Positions 40,564 to 54,587 of a DNA stretch of 64,000 nucleotides are shown piece after piece. Position 1 is the first letter of the stretch, and each line of letters begins with the position of its first letter. The notes beneath the pieces are model-generated. The model saw only the letters and a program-made list of their open reading frames with translations, had not been told where the DNA came from and ran no database searches. The position numbers were made by a program, and so were the translations under genes. Location: the NCBI GenBank assembly GCA_964017155.1, contig OZ024856.1:6403313-6467312 (forward strand), given 5' to 3'. The DNA comes from Oasisia sp. SBJ-2009. Taxonomy: Eukaryota; Annelida; Polychaeta; Sabellida; Siboglinidae.

Positions 40564-42120
40564 TTATTCATACATACTATTATACTGAATTATACCACTG
40601 TGTTTCTTGTTAATAATGTTCTCCAGATGTAGGGTTTCATTGCCTTTTTTGAATATATCCATAGACATACAATTGTCAATATGATTCTTTATAATAACTG
40701 TATTCCATAGTTTTGGACGAACATAGGTGACTGTGTTTTGTTTGGTATTGGTTTTGCAATGTGGTATTTTGTAAGCAATCTGTTGTCTCATATTGTAGTT
40801 GTGTAAGGGTGTGTGTTTTCATAAGAGACATCTGTTCGGCTAAACCCGCGACTGCTGGGCGGTTTCGACAACGCAAGCAAGAGCCGACGATTCACCTTAG
40901 TCCAGAAGCGAACGTTCCTTGACGTGGTGCGGCAGCTACAGATGACCAACCCTGCCTCACCTGGTAAGTACGACCGTAAGCGAGCGTGCTACATGTGTCT
41001 AAGAATCTTACGATCATATATTCCGGACACATTGTTGTCAAAAGTATATTTGTGACTCGTGTCTAATTTTAGTATGCGTACAGTACTTATACAAACGATA
41101 TACTCAGCAAAATAAAACTTGCTGCACGTCCGCTCTCCCGCTGCGCCTTTTTTGTCCAGGGCGGGATGAGCTATTTAGCCACTATGATCCCGCGCTACGG
41201 TTCGTGCTAGACGTCTGCAACCTTCTGCACCAGCCAAAGGTAAACCACTCAGTCCACCACAAGATGTATAGAGACCGTTCAGAGTTTATGGTTAGCCATC
41301 CGGAGGACTACCAATTGACGGCAGAACACCACAACACCTTACTGACAGCAAAATGCAGGTTGAGCTGAGGCGGAAGAAAACTACAGATGAGATAAGACAA
41401 GCCGTTGAACAACTTCATTGACACACACACAAGCGAAAAGACACGGATTAATACAATGGCTGCTAGACCAGCAGCACCAGTACAAATTCTGCCTCCCACC
41501 GCGGTTCTTGTTCCAGCGGCGGTTGTGCAAGAGAAACTCGGCCCGGTCGAATTGCGTTTGATGCTTCATGACGACGTGCATGCACAGATCGAATGGCTTG
41601 CCCACGAGGATTGTTGAAGAACAGTTTTGACTGCCCTCATTGTGCAATTCCGTACAGATTCATCATGATTCCCAGGACGGATGGCGGTGGAAATGTCACT
41701 AGAGGCACAACGTGCAGGAAGGTTCATTTTTCAAGAGCAAGGTTCCTATAGGGAAATTGATTTGGTTCTTATTTTCATGGGCCACTGAAATCCTGTTACA
41801 TCATGTCACCTGGCAACTGACGCTGTCACCAAGAACTACCATGGACTGGGGTAATTTCTACACAATTGCTTTATTGACTGATTGACTGAAACAATTTTGA
41901 ATATAAATACATGACGGATACATACAAATCAGGATAGACAATCAACAATAAGCAGGAAAGAAGCAAACTGTTTATAATTCCTTTTCTTAATTAACAACAA
42001 AACATGTATGCCACCCTGTGGCAATTATACTGATGTGAGCATACCAGAGTTAATCAAATAAATGTCATAAAAACATGATGATACATTTTGTCAATTAGCT
42101 ATTAACTATGCTGTTCACAA
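40564..42120 (+). repeat. Monomer 27 (1,557 bp)
   Basis: ATGCAGGTTG and GATGTGAGC as in monomer 19, 12,462 bp later. Confidence 0.95.
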
Positions 42121-43684
42121 TTATTCATACATACTATCATACTGAATTATACCACTGTGTTTCTTGTTAATAATGTTCTCCAGATGTAGGGTTTCATTGC
42201 CTTTTTTGAATATATCCATAGACATACAATTGTCAATATGATTCTTTATAATAACTGTATTCCATAGTTTTGGACGAACATAGGTGACTGTGTTTTGTTT
42301 GGTATTGGTTTTGCAATGTGGTATTTTGTAAGCAATCTGTTGTCTCATATTGTAGTTGTGTAAGGGTGTGTGTTTTCATAAGAGACATCTGTTCGGCTAA
42401 ACCCGCGACTGCTGGGCGGTTTCGACAACGCAAGCAAGAGCCGACGATTCACCTTAGTCCAGAAGCGAACGTTCCTTGACGTGGTGCGGCAGCTACAGAT
42501 GACCAACCCTGCCTCACCTGGTAAGTACGACCGTAAGCGAGCGTGCTACATGTGTCTAAGAATCTTACGATCATATATTCCGGACACATTGTTGTCAAAA
42601 GTATATTTGTGACTCGTGTCTAATTTTAGTATGCGTACAGTACTTATACAAACGATATACTCAGCAAAATAAAACTTGCTGCACGTCCGCTCTCCCGCTG
42701 CGCCTTTTTTGTCCAGGGCGGGATGAGCTATTTAGCCACTATGATCCCGCGCTACGGTTCGTGCTAGACGTCTGCAACCTTCTGCACCAGCCAAAGGTAA
42801 ACCACTCAGTCCACCACAAGATGTATAGAGACCGTTCAGAGTTTATGGTTAGCTATCCGGAGGACTACCAATTGACGGCAGAACACCACAACACCTTACT
42901 GACAGCAAAATGCGGGTTGAGCTGAGGCGGAAGAAAACTACAGATGAGATAAGACAAGCCGTTGAACAACTTCATTGACACACACACAAACGAAAAGACA
43001 CGGATTAATACAATGGCTGCTAGACCAGCAGCACCAGTACAAATTCTGCCTCCCACCGCGGTTCTTGTTCCAGCGGCGGTTGTGCAAGAGAAACTCGGCC
43101 CGGTCGAATTGCGTTTGATGCTTCATGACGACATGCATGCACAGATCGAATGGCTTGCCCACGAGGATTGTTGAAGAACAGTTTTGACTGCCCTCATTGT
43201 GCAATTCCGTATAGATTCATCACCCAACATGATTCCCAGGACGGATGGCGGTGGAAATGTCACTAGAGGCACAACGTGCAGGAAGGTTCATTTTTCAAGA
43301 GCAAGGTTCCTATGGGGAAATTGACTTGGTTCTTATTTTCATGGGCCACTGAAATCCTGTTACATCATGTCACCTGGCAACTAACGCTGTCACCAAGAAC
43401 TACCATGGACTGGGGTAATTTCTACACAATTGCTTTATTGACTGATTGACTGAAACAATTTTGAATATAAATACATGACGGATACATACAAATCAGGATA
43501 GACAATCAACAATAAGCAGGAAAGAAGCAAACTGTTTATAATTCCTTTTCTTAATTAACAACAAAACATGTATGCCACCCTGTGGCAATTATACTGATGC
43601 GAGCATACCAGAGTTAATCAAATAAATGTCATAAAAACATGATGATACATTTTGTCAATTAGCTATTAACTATGCTGTTCACAA
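42121..43684 (+). repeat. Monomer 28 (1,564 bp)
   Basis: The full mosaic of monomer 20 (GTTAGCTATCC, THTNEK, DDMHAQ, 7 bp present, CTATGGGG, CAACTAACGC), 12,462 bp later. Confidence 0.95.
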
Positions 43685-45241
43685 TTATTCATACATACTA
43701 TCATACTGAATTATACCACTGTGTTTCTTGTTAATAATGTTCTCCAGATGTAGGGTTTCATTGCCTTTTTTGAATATATCCATAGACATACAATTGTCAA
43801 TATGATTCTTTATAATAACTGTATTCCATAGTTTTGGACGAACATAGGTGACTGTGTTTTGTTTGGTATTGGTTTTGCAATGTGGTATTTTGTAAGCAAT
43901 CTGTTGTCTCATATTGTAGTTGTGTAAGGGTGTGTGTTTTCATAAGAGACATCTGTTCGGCTAAACCCGCGACTGCTGGGCGGTTTCGACAACGCAAGCA
44001 AGAGTCGACGATTCACCTTAGTCCAGAAGCGAACGTTCCTTGACGTGGTGCGGCAGCTACAGATGACCAACCCTGCCTCACCTGGTAAGTACGACCGTAA
44101 GCGAGCGTGCTACATGTGTCTAAGAATCTTACGATCATATATTCCGGACACATTGTTGTCAAAAGTATATTTGTGACTCGTGTCTAATTTTAGTATGCGT
44201 ACAGTACTTATACAAACGATATACTCAGCAAAATAAAACTTGCTGCACGTCCGCTCTCCCGCTGCGCCTTTTTTGTCCAGGGCGGGATGAGCTATTTAGC
44301 CACTATGATCCCGCGCTACGGTTCGTGCTAGACGTCTGCAACCTTCTGCACCAGCCAAAGGTAAACCACTCAGTCCACCACAAGATGTATAGAGACCGTT
44401 CAGAGTTAATGGTTAGCCATCCGGAGGACTACCAATTGACGGCAGAACACCACAACACCTTACTGACAGCAAAATGCGGGTTGAGCTGAGGCGGAAGAAA
44501 ACTACAGATGAGATAAGACAAGCCGTTGAACAACTTCATTGACACACACACAAACGAAAAGACACGGATTAATACAATGGCTGCTAGACCAGCAGCACCA
44601 GTACAAATTCTGCCTCCCACCGCGGTTCTTGTTCCAGCGGCGGTTGTGCAAGAGAAACTCGGCCCGGTCGAATTGCGTTTGATGCTTCATGACGACGTGC
44701 ATGCACAGATCGAATGGCTTGCCCACGAGGATTGTTGAAGAACAGTTTTGACTGCCCTCATTGTGCAATTCCGTACAGATTCATCATGATTCCCAGGACG
44801 GATGGCGGTGGAAATGTCACTAGAGGCACAACGTGCAGGAAGGTTCATTTTTCAAGAGCAAGGTTCCTATAGGGAAATTGATTTGGTTCTTATTTTCATG
44901 GGCCACTGAAATCCTGTTACATCATGTCACCTGGCAACTGACGCTGTCACCAAGAACTACCATGGACTGGGGTAATTTCTACACAATTGCTTTATTGACT
45001 GATTGACTGAAACAATTTTGAATATAAATACATGACGGATACATACAAATCAGGATAGACAATCAACAATAAGCAGGAAAGAAGCAAACTGTTTATAATT
45101 CCTTTTCTTAATTAACAACAAAACATGTATGCCACCCTGTGGCAATTATACTGATGCGAGCATACCAGAGTTAATCAAATAAATGTCATAAAAACATGAT
45201 GATACATTTTGTCAATTAGCTATTAACTATGCTGTTCACAA
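43685..45241 (+). repeat. Monomer 29 (1,557 bp)
   Basis: GAGTCGACG and THTNEK, as monomer 21, 12,462 bp later. Confidence 0.95.
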
Positions 45242-46798
45242 TTATTCATACATACTATTATACTGAATTATACCACTGTGTTTCTTGTTAATAATGTTCT
45301 CCAGATGTAGGGTTTCATTGCCTTTTTTGAATATATCCATAGACATACAATTGTCAATATGATTCTTTATAATAACTGTATTCCATAGTTTTGGACGAAC
45401 ATAGGTGACTGTGTTTTGTTTGGTATTGGTTTTGCAATGTGGTATTTTGTAAGCAATCTGTTGTCTCATATTGTAGTTGTGTAAGGGTGTGTGTTTTCAT
45501 AAGAGACATCTGTTCGGCTAAACCCGCGACTGCTGGGCGGTTTCGACAACGCAAGCAAGAGCCGACGATTCACCTTAGTCCAGAAGCGAACGTTCCTTGA
45601 CGTGGTGCGGCAGCTACAGATGACCAACCCTGCCTCACCTGGTAAGTACGACCGTAAGCGAGCGTGCTACATGTGTATAAGAATCTTACGATCATATATT
45701 CCGGACACATTGTTGTCAAAAGTATATTTGTGACTCGTGTCTAATTTTAGTATGCGTACAGTACTTATACAAACGATATACTCAGCAAAATAAAACTTGC
45801 TGCACGTCCGCTCTCCCGCTGCGCCTTTTTTGTCCAGGGCGGGATGAGCTATTTAGCCACTATGATCCCGCGCTACGGTTCGTGCTAGACGTCTGCAACC
45901 TTCTGCACCAGCCAAAGGTAAACCACTCAGTCCACCACAAGATGTATAGAGACCGTTCAGAGTTAATGGTTAGCCATCCGGAGGACTACCAATTGACGGC
46001 AGAACACCACAACACCTTACTGACAGCAAAATGCGGGTTGAGCTGAGGCGGAAGAAAACTACAGATGAGATAAGACAAGCCGTTGAACAACTTCATTGAC
46101 ACACACACAAGCGAAAAGACACGGATTAATACAATGGCTGCTAGACCAGCAGCACCAGTACAAATTCTGCCTCCCACCGCGGTTCTTGTTCCAGCGGCGG
46201 TTGTGCAAGAGAAACTCGGCCCGGTCGAATTGCGTTTGATGCTTCATGACGACGTGCATGCACAGATCGAATGGCTTGCCCACGAGGATTGTTGAAGAAC
46301 AGTTTTGACTGCCCTCATTGTGCAATTCCGTACAGATTCATCATGATTCCCAGGACGGATGGCGGTGGAAATGTCACTAGAGGCACAACGTGCAGGAAGG
46401 TTCATTTTTCAAGAGCAAGGTTCCTATAGGGAAATTGACTTGGTTCTTATTTTCATGGGCCACTGAAATCCTGTTACATCATGTCACCTGGCAACTGACG
46501 CTGTCACCAAGAACTACCATGGACTGGGGTAATTTCTACACAATTGCTTTATTGACTGATTGACTGAAACAATTTTGAATATAAATACATGACGGATACA
46601 TACAAATCAGGATAGACAATCAACAATAAGCAGGAAAGAAGCAAACTGTTTATAATTCCTTTTCTTAATTAACAACAAAACATGTATGCCACCCTGTGGC
46701 AATTATACTGATGCGAGCATACCAGAGTTAATCAAATAAATGTCATAAAAACATGATGATACATTTTGTCAATTAGCTATTAACTATGCTGTTCACAA
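45242..46798 (+). repeat. Monomer 30 (1,557 bp)
   Basis: ATGTGTATAAG, THTSEK and ATTGACTTGG, as monomer 22, 12,462 bp later. Confidence 0.95.
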
Positions 46799-48346
46799 TT
46801 ATTCATACATACTATTATACTGAATTATACCACTGTGTTTCTTGTTAATAATGTTCTCCAGATGTAGGGTTTCATTGCCTTTTTTGAATATATCCATAGA
46901 CATACAATTGTCAATATGATTCTTTATAATAACTGTATTCCATAGTTTTGGACGAACATAGGTGACTGTGTTTTGTTTGGTATTGGTTTTGCAATGTGGT
47001 ATTTTGTAAGCAATCTGTTGTCTCATATTGTAGTTGTGTAAGGGTGTGTGTTTTCATAAGAGACATCTGTTCGGCTAAACCCGCGACTGCTGGGCGGTTT
47101 CGACAACGCAAGCAAGAGCCGACGATTCACCTTAGTCCAGAAGCGAACGTTCCTTGACGTGGTGCGGCACTACAGATGACCAACCCTGCCTCACCTGGTA
47201 AGTACGACCGTAAGCGAGCGTGCTACATGTGTATAAGAATCTTACGATCATATATTCCGGACACATTGTTGTCAAAAGTATATTTGTGACTCGTGTCTAA
47301 TTTTAGTATGCGTACAGTACTTATACAAACGATATACTCAGCAAAATAAAACTTGCTGCACGTCCGCTCTCCCGCTGCGCCTTTTTTGTCCAGGGCGGGA
47401 TGAGCTATTTAGCCACTATGATCCCGCGCTACGGTTCGTGCTAGACGTCTGCAACCTTCTGCACCAGCCAAAGGTAAACCACTCAGTCCACCACAAGATG
47501 TATAGAGACCGTTCAGAGTTAATGGTTAGCCATCCGGAGGACTACCAATTGACGGCAGAACACCACAACACCTTACTGACAGCAAAATGCGGGTTGAGCT
47601 GAGGCGGAAGAAAACTACAGATGAGATAAGACAAGCCGTTGAACAACTTCATTGACACACACACAAGCGAAAAGACACGGATTAATACAATGGCTGCTAG
47701 ACCAGCAGCACCAGTACAAATTCTGCCTCCCACCGCGGTTCTTGTTCCAGCGGCGGTTGTGCAAGAGAAACTCGGCCCGGTCGAATTGCGTTTGATGCTT
47801 CATGACGACGTGCATGCACAGCTCGAATGGCTTGCCCACGAGGATTGTTGAAGAACAGTTTTGACTGCCCTCATTGTGCAATTCCGTACAGATTTATCAT
47901 GATTCCCAGGACGGATGGCGGTGGAAATGTCACTAGAGGCACAACGTGCAGGAAGGTTCATTTTTCAAGAGCAAGGTTCCTATAGGGAAATTGATTTGGT
48001 TCTTATTTTCATGGGACACTGAAATCCTGTTACATCATGTCACCTGGCAACTGACGCTGTCACCAAGAACTACCATGGACTGGGGTAATTTCTACACAAT
48101 TGCTTTATTGACTGAAACAATTTTGAATATAAATACATGACGGATACATACAAATCAGGATAGACAATCAACAATAAGCAGGAAAGAAGCAAACTGTTTA
48201 TAATTCCTTTTCTTAATTAACAACAAAACATGTATGCCACCCTGTGGCAATTATACTGATGCGAGCATACCAGAGTTAATCAAATAAATGTCATAAAAAC
48301 ACGATGATACATTTTGTCAATTAGCTATTAACTATGCTATTCACAA
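46799..48346 (+). repeat. Monomer 31 (1,548 bp), chimera
   Basis: The front (LINE tail Asn form, ATGTGTATAAG) matches monomer 23. The back (HAQLEW, GATTTATCATG, ATGGGACACTG, octamer lost) matches monomer 8. A private 1-bp deletion gives GCGGCACTACAG near 47,168, which would shift the first exon-like frame. Confidence 0.95.
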
Positions 48347-49910
48347 TTATTCATACATACTATTATACTGAATTATACCACTGTGTTTCTTGTTAATAAT
48401 GTTCTCCAGATGTAGGGTTTCATTGCCTTTTTTGAATATATCCATAGACATACAATTGTCAATATGATTCTTTATAATAACTGTATTCCATAGTTTTGGA
48501 CGAACATAGGTGAGTGTGTTTTGTTTCGTATTGGTTTTGCAATGTGGTATTTTGTAAGCAATCTGTTGTCTCATATTGTAGTTGTGTAAGGGTGTGTGTT
48601 TTCATAAGAGACATCTGTTCGGCTAAACCCGCGACTGCTGGGCGGTTTCGACAACGCAAGCAAGAGCCGACGATTCACCTTAGTCCAGAAGCGAACGTTC
48701 CTTGACGTGGTGCGGCAGCTACAGATGACCAACCCTGCCTCACCTGGTAAGTACGACCGTAAGCGAGCGTGCTACATGTGTCTAAGAATCTTACGATCAT
48801 ATATTCCGGACACATTGTTGTCAAAAGTATATGTGTGACTCGTGTCTAATTTTAGTATGCGTACAGTACTTATACAAACGATATACTCAGCAAAATAAAA
48901 CTTGCTGCACGTCCGCTCTCCCGCTGCGCCTTTTTTGTCCAGGGCGGGATGAGCTATTTAGCCACTATGATCCCGCGCTACGGTTCATGCTAGACGTCTG
49001 CAACCTTCTGCACCAGCCAAAGGTAAACCACTCAGTCCACCACAAGATGTATAGAGACCGTTCAGAGTTTATGGTTAGCCATCCGGAGGACTACCAATTG
49101 ACGGCAGAACACCACAACACCTTACTGACAGCAAAATGCGGGTTGAGCTGAGGCGGAAGAAAACTACAGATGAGATAAGACAAGCCGTTGAACAACTTCA
49201 TTGACACACACACAAGCGAAAAGACACGGATTAATACAATGGCTGCTAGACCAGCAGCACCAGTACAAATTCTGCCTCCCACCGCGGTTCTTGTTCCAGC
49301 GGCGGTTGTGCAAGAGAAACTCGGCCCGGTCGAATTGCGTTTGATGCTTCATGACGACGTGCATGCACAGATCGAATGGCTTGCCCACGAGGATTGTTGA
49401 AGAACAGTTTTGACTGCCCTCATTGTGCAATTCCGTACAGATTCATCACCCAACATGATTCCCTGGACGGATGGCGGTGGAAATGTCACTAGAGGCACAA
49501 CGTGCAGGAAGGTTCATTTTTCAAGAGCAAGGTTCCTTTAGGGAAATTGATTTGGTTCTTATTTTCATGGGCCACTGAAATCCTGTTACATCATGTCACC
49601 TGGCAACTGACGCTGTCACCAAGAACTGCCATGGACTGGGGTAATTTCTACACAATTGCTTTATTGACTGATTGACTGAAACAATTTTGAATATAAATAC
49701 ATGACGGATACATACAAATCAGGATAGACAATCAACAATAAGCAGGAAAGAAGCAAACTGTTTATAATTCCTTTTCTTAATTAACAACAAAACATGTATG
49801 CCACCCTGTGGCAATTATACTGATGCGAGCATACCAGAGTTAATCAAATAAATGTCATAAAAACATGATGATACATTTTGTCAATTAGCTATTAACTATG
49901 CTGTTCACAA
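48347..49910 (+). repeat. Monomer 32 (1,564 bp)
   Basis: L-type LINE tail and the whole variant set of monomer 9. Private: TTCCTTTAGGG near 49,535. The end switches to CATAAAAACATG. Confidence 0.95.
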
Positions 49911-51466
49911 TTATTCATACATACTATCATACTGAATTATACCACTGTGTTTCTTGTTAATAATGTTCTCCAGATGTAGGGTTTCATTGCCTTTTTTGAA
50001 TATATCCATAGACATACAATTTCAATATGATTCTTTATAATAACTGTATTCCATAGTTTTGGACGAACATAGGTGACTGTGTTTTGTTTGGTATTGGTTT
50101 TGCAATGTGGTATTTTGTAAGCAATCTGTTGTCTCATATTGTAGTTGTGTAAGGGTGTGTGTTTTCATAAGAGACATCTGTTCGGCTAAACCCGCGACTG
50201 CTGGGCGGTTTCGACAACGCAAGCAAGAGCCGACGATTCACCTTAGTCCAGAAGCGAACGTTCCTTGACGTGGTGCGGCAGCTACAGATGACCAACCCTG
50301 CCTCACCTGGTAAGTACGACCGTAAGCGAGCGTGCTACATGTGTCTAAGAATCTTACGATCATATATTCCGGACACATTGTTGTCAAAAGTATATTTGTG
50401 ACTCGTGTCTAATTTTAGTATGCGTACAGTACTTATACAAACGATATACTCAGCAAAATAAAACTTGCTGCACGTCCGCTCTCCCGCTGCGCCTTTTTTG
50501 TCCAGGGCGGGATGAGCTATTTAGCCACTATGATCCCGCGCTACGGTTCGTGCTAGACGTCTGCAACCTTCTGCACCAGCCAAAGGTAAACCACTCAGTC
50601 CACCACAAGATGTATAGAGACCGTTCAGAGTTTATGGTTAGCCATCCGGAGGACTACCAATTGACGGCAGAACACCACAACACCTTACTGACAGCAAAAT
50701 GCAGGTTGAGCTGAGGCGGAAGAAAACTACAGATGAGATAAGACAAGCCGTTGAACAACTTCATTGACACACACACAAGCGAAAAGACACGGATTAATAC
50801 AATGGCTGCTAGACCAGAAGCACCAGTACAAATTCTGCCTCCCACCGCGGTTCTTGTTCCAGCGGCGGTTGTGCAAGAGAAACTCGGCCCGGTCGAATTG
50901 CGTTTGATGCTTCATGACGACGTGCATGCACAGATCGAATGGCTTGCCCACGAGGATTGTTGAAGAACAGTTTTGACTGCCCTCATTGTGCAATTCCGTA
51001 CAGATTCATCATGATTCCCAGGACGGATGGCGGTGGAAATGTCACTAGAGGCACAACGTGCAGGAAGGTTCATTTTTCAAGAGCAAGGTTCCTATAGGGA
51101 AATTGATTTGGTTCTTATTTTCATGGGCCACTGAAATCCTGTTACATCATGTCACCTGGCAACTGACGCTGTCACCAAGAACTACCATGGACTGGGGTAA
51201 TTTCTACACAATTGCTTTATTGACTGATTGACTGAAACAATTTTGAATATAAATACATGACGGATACATACAAATCAGGATAGACAATCAACAATAAGCA
51301 GGAAAGAAGCAAACTGTTTATAATTCCTTTTCTTAATTAACAACAAAACATGTATGCCACCCTGTGGCAATTATACTGATGCGAGCATACCAGAGTTAAT
51401 CAAATAAATGTCATAAAAACATGATGATACATTTTGTCAATTAGCTATTAACTATGCTGTTCACAA
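49911..51466 (+). repeat. Monomer 33 (1,556 bp), chimera
   Basis: The front has the 1-bp LINE deletion of monomers 18 and 26. The back has ATGCAGGTTG and GAGTTTATGG of monomers 19 and 27. Private: CCAGAAGCACC (Ala to Glu) near 50,815. Confidence 0.95.
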
Positions 51467-53023
51467 TTATTCATACATACTATTATACTGAATTATACCA
51501 CTGTGTTTCTTGTTAATAATGTTCTCCAGATGTAGGGTTTCATTGCCTTTTTTGAATATATCCATAGACATACAATTGTCAATATGATTCTTTATAATAA
51601 CTGTATTCCATAGTTTTGGACGAACATAGGTGACTGTGTTTTGTTTGGTATTGGTTTTGCAATGTGGTATTTTGTAAGCAATCTGTTGTCTCATATTGTA
51701 GTTGTGTAAGGGTGTGTGTTTTCATAAGAGACATCTGTTCGGCTAAACCCGCGACTGCTGGGCGGTTTCGACAACGCAAGCAAGAGCCGACGATTCACCT
51801 TAGTCCAGAAGCGAACGTTCCTTGACGTGGTGCGGCAGCTACAGATGACCAACCCTGCCTCACCTGGTAAGTACGACCGTAAGCGAGCGTGCTACATGTG
51901 TATAAGAATCTTACGATCATATATTCCGGACACATTGTTGTCAAAAGTATATTTGTGACTCGTGTCTAATTTTAGTATGCGTACAGTACTTATACAAACG
52001 ATATACTCAGCAAAATAAAACTTGCTGCACGTCCGCTCTCCCGCTGCGCCTTTTTTGTCCAGGGCGGGATGAGCTATTTAGCCACTATGATCCCGCGCTA
52101 CGGTTCGTGCTAGACGTCTGCAACCTTCTGCACCAGCCAAAGGTAAACCACTCAGTCCACCACAAGATGTATAGAGACCGTTCAGAGTTAATGGTTAGCC
52201 ATCCGGAGGACTACCAATTGACGGCAGAACACCACAACACCTTACTGACAGCAAAATGCGGGTTGAGCTGAGGCGGAAGAAAACTACAGATGAGATAAGA
52301 CAAGCCGTTGAACAACTTCATTGACACACACACAAGCGAAAAGACACGGATTAATACAATGGCTGCTAGACCAGCAGCACCAGTACAAATTCTGCCTCCC
52401 ACCGCGGTTCTTGTTCCAGCGGCGGTTGTGCAAGAGAAACTCGGCCCGGTCGAATTGCGTTTGATGCTTCATGACGACGTGCATGCACAGATCGAATGGC
52501 TTGCCCACGAGGATTGTTGAAGAACAGTTTTGACTGCCCTCATTGTGCAATTCCGTACAGATTCATCATGATTCCCAGGACGGATGGCGGTGGAAATGTC
52601 ACTAGAGGCACAACGTGCAGGAAGGTTCATTTTTCAAGAGCAAGGTTCCTATAGGGAAATTGACTTGGTTCTTATTTTCATGGGCCACTGAAATCCTGTT
52701 ACATCATGTCACCTGGCAACTGACGCTGTCACCAAGAACTACCATGGACTGGGGTAATTTCTACACAATTGCTTTATTGACTGATTGACTGAAACAATTT
52801 TGAATATAAATACATGACGGATACATACAAATCAGGATAGACAATCAACAATAAGCAGGAAAGAAGCAAACTGTTTATAATTCCTTTTCTTAATTAACAA
52901 CAAAACATGTATGCCACCCTGTGGCAATTATACTGATGTGAGCATACCAGAGTTAATCAAATAAATGTCATAAAAACATGATGATACATTTTGTCAATTA
53001 GCTATTAACTATGCTGTTCACAA
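51467..53023 (+). repeat. Monomer 34 (1,557 bp)
   Basis: The body is like monomer 16 (ATGTGTATAAG, ATTGACTTGG), but the end carries GATGTGAGC of monomers 19 and 27. Confidence 0.95.
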
Positions 53024-54587
53024 TTATTCATACATACTATCATACTGAATTATACCACTGTGTTTCTTGTTAATAATGTTCTCCAGATGTAGGGTTTCAT
53101 TGCCTTTTTTGAATATATCCATAGACATACAATTGTCAATATGATTCTTTATAATAACTGTATTCCATAGTTTTGGACGAACATAGGTGACTGTGTTTTG
53201 TTTGGTATTGGTTTTGCAATGTGGTATTTTGTAAGCAATCTGTTGTCTCATATTGTAGTTGTGTAAGGGTGTGTGTTTTCATAAGAGACATCTGTTCGGC
53301 TAAACCCGCGACTGCTGGGCGGTTTCGACAACGCAAGCAAGAGCCGACGATTCACCTTAGTCCAGAAGCGAACGTTCCTTGACGTGGTGCGGCAGCTACA
53401 GATGACCAACCCTGCCTCACCTGGTAAGTACGACCGTAAGCGAGCGTGCTACATGTGTCTAAGAATCTTACGATCATATATTCCGGACACATTGTTGTCA
53501 AAAGTATATTTGTGACTCGTGTCTAATTTTAGTATGCGTACAGTACTTATACAAACGATATACTCAGCAAAATAAAACTTGCTGCACGTCCGCTCTCCCG
53601 CTGCGCCTTTTTTGTCCAGGGCGGGATGAGCTATTTAGCCACTATGATCCCGCGCTACGGTTCGTGCTAGACGTCTGCAACCTTCTGCACCAGCCAAAGG
53701 TAAACCACTCAGTCCACCACAAGATGTATAGAGACCGTTCAGAGTTTATGGTTAGCTATCCGGAGGACTACCAATTGACGGCAGAACACCACAACACCTT
53801 ACTGACAGCAAAATGCGGGTTGAGCTGAGGCGGAAGAAAACTACAGATGAGATAAGACAAGCCGTTGAACAACTTCATTGACACACACACAAACGAAAAG
53901 ACACGGATTAATACAATGGCTGCTAGACCAGCAGCACCAGTACAAATTCTGCCTCCCACCGCGGTTCTTGTTCCAGCGGCGGTTGTGCAAGAGAAACTCG
54001 GCCCGGTCGAATTGCGTTTGATGCTTCATGACGACATGCATGCACAGATCGAATGGCTTGCCCACGAGGATTGTTGAAGAACAGTTTTGACTGCCCTCAT
54101 TGTGCAATTCCGTATAGATTCATCACCCAACATGATTCCCAGGACGGATGGCGGTGGAAATGTCACTAGAGGCACAACGTGCAGGAAGGTTCATTTTTCA
54201 AGAGCAAGGTTCCTATAGGGAAATTGATTTGGTTCTTATTTTCATGGGCCACTGAAATCCTGTTACATCATGTCACCTGGCAACTGACGCTGTCACCAAG
54301 AACTGCCATGGACTGGGGTAATTTCTACACAATTGCTTTATTGACTGATTGACTGAAACAATTTTGAATATAAATACATGACGGATACATACAAATCAGG
54401 ATAGACAATCAACAATAAGCAGGAAAGAAGCAAACTGTTTATAATTCCTTTTCTTAATTAACAACAAAACATGTATGCCACCCTGTGGCAATTATACTGA
54501 TGCGAGCATACCAGAGTTAATCAAATAAATGTCATCAAAACACGATGATACATTTTGTCAATTAGCTATTAACTATGCTATTCACAA
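53024..54587 (+). repeat. Monomer 35 (1,564 bp), chimera
   Basis: The front is as monomer 20 (GTTAGCTATCC, THTNEK, DDMHAQ, 7 bp). The back is as monomer 6 (ATTGATTTGG, AACTGCCATGG, CATCAAAACACG). Confidence 0.95.
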
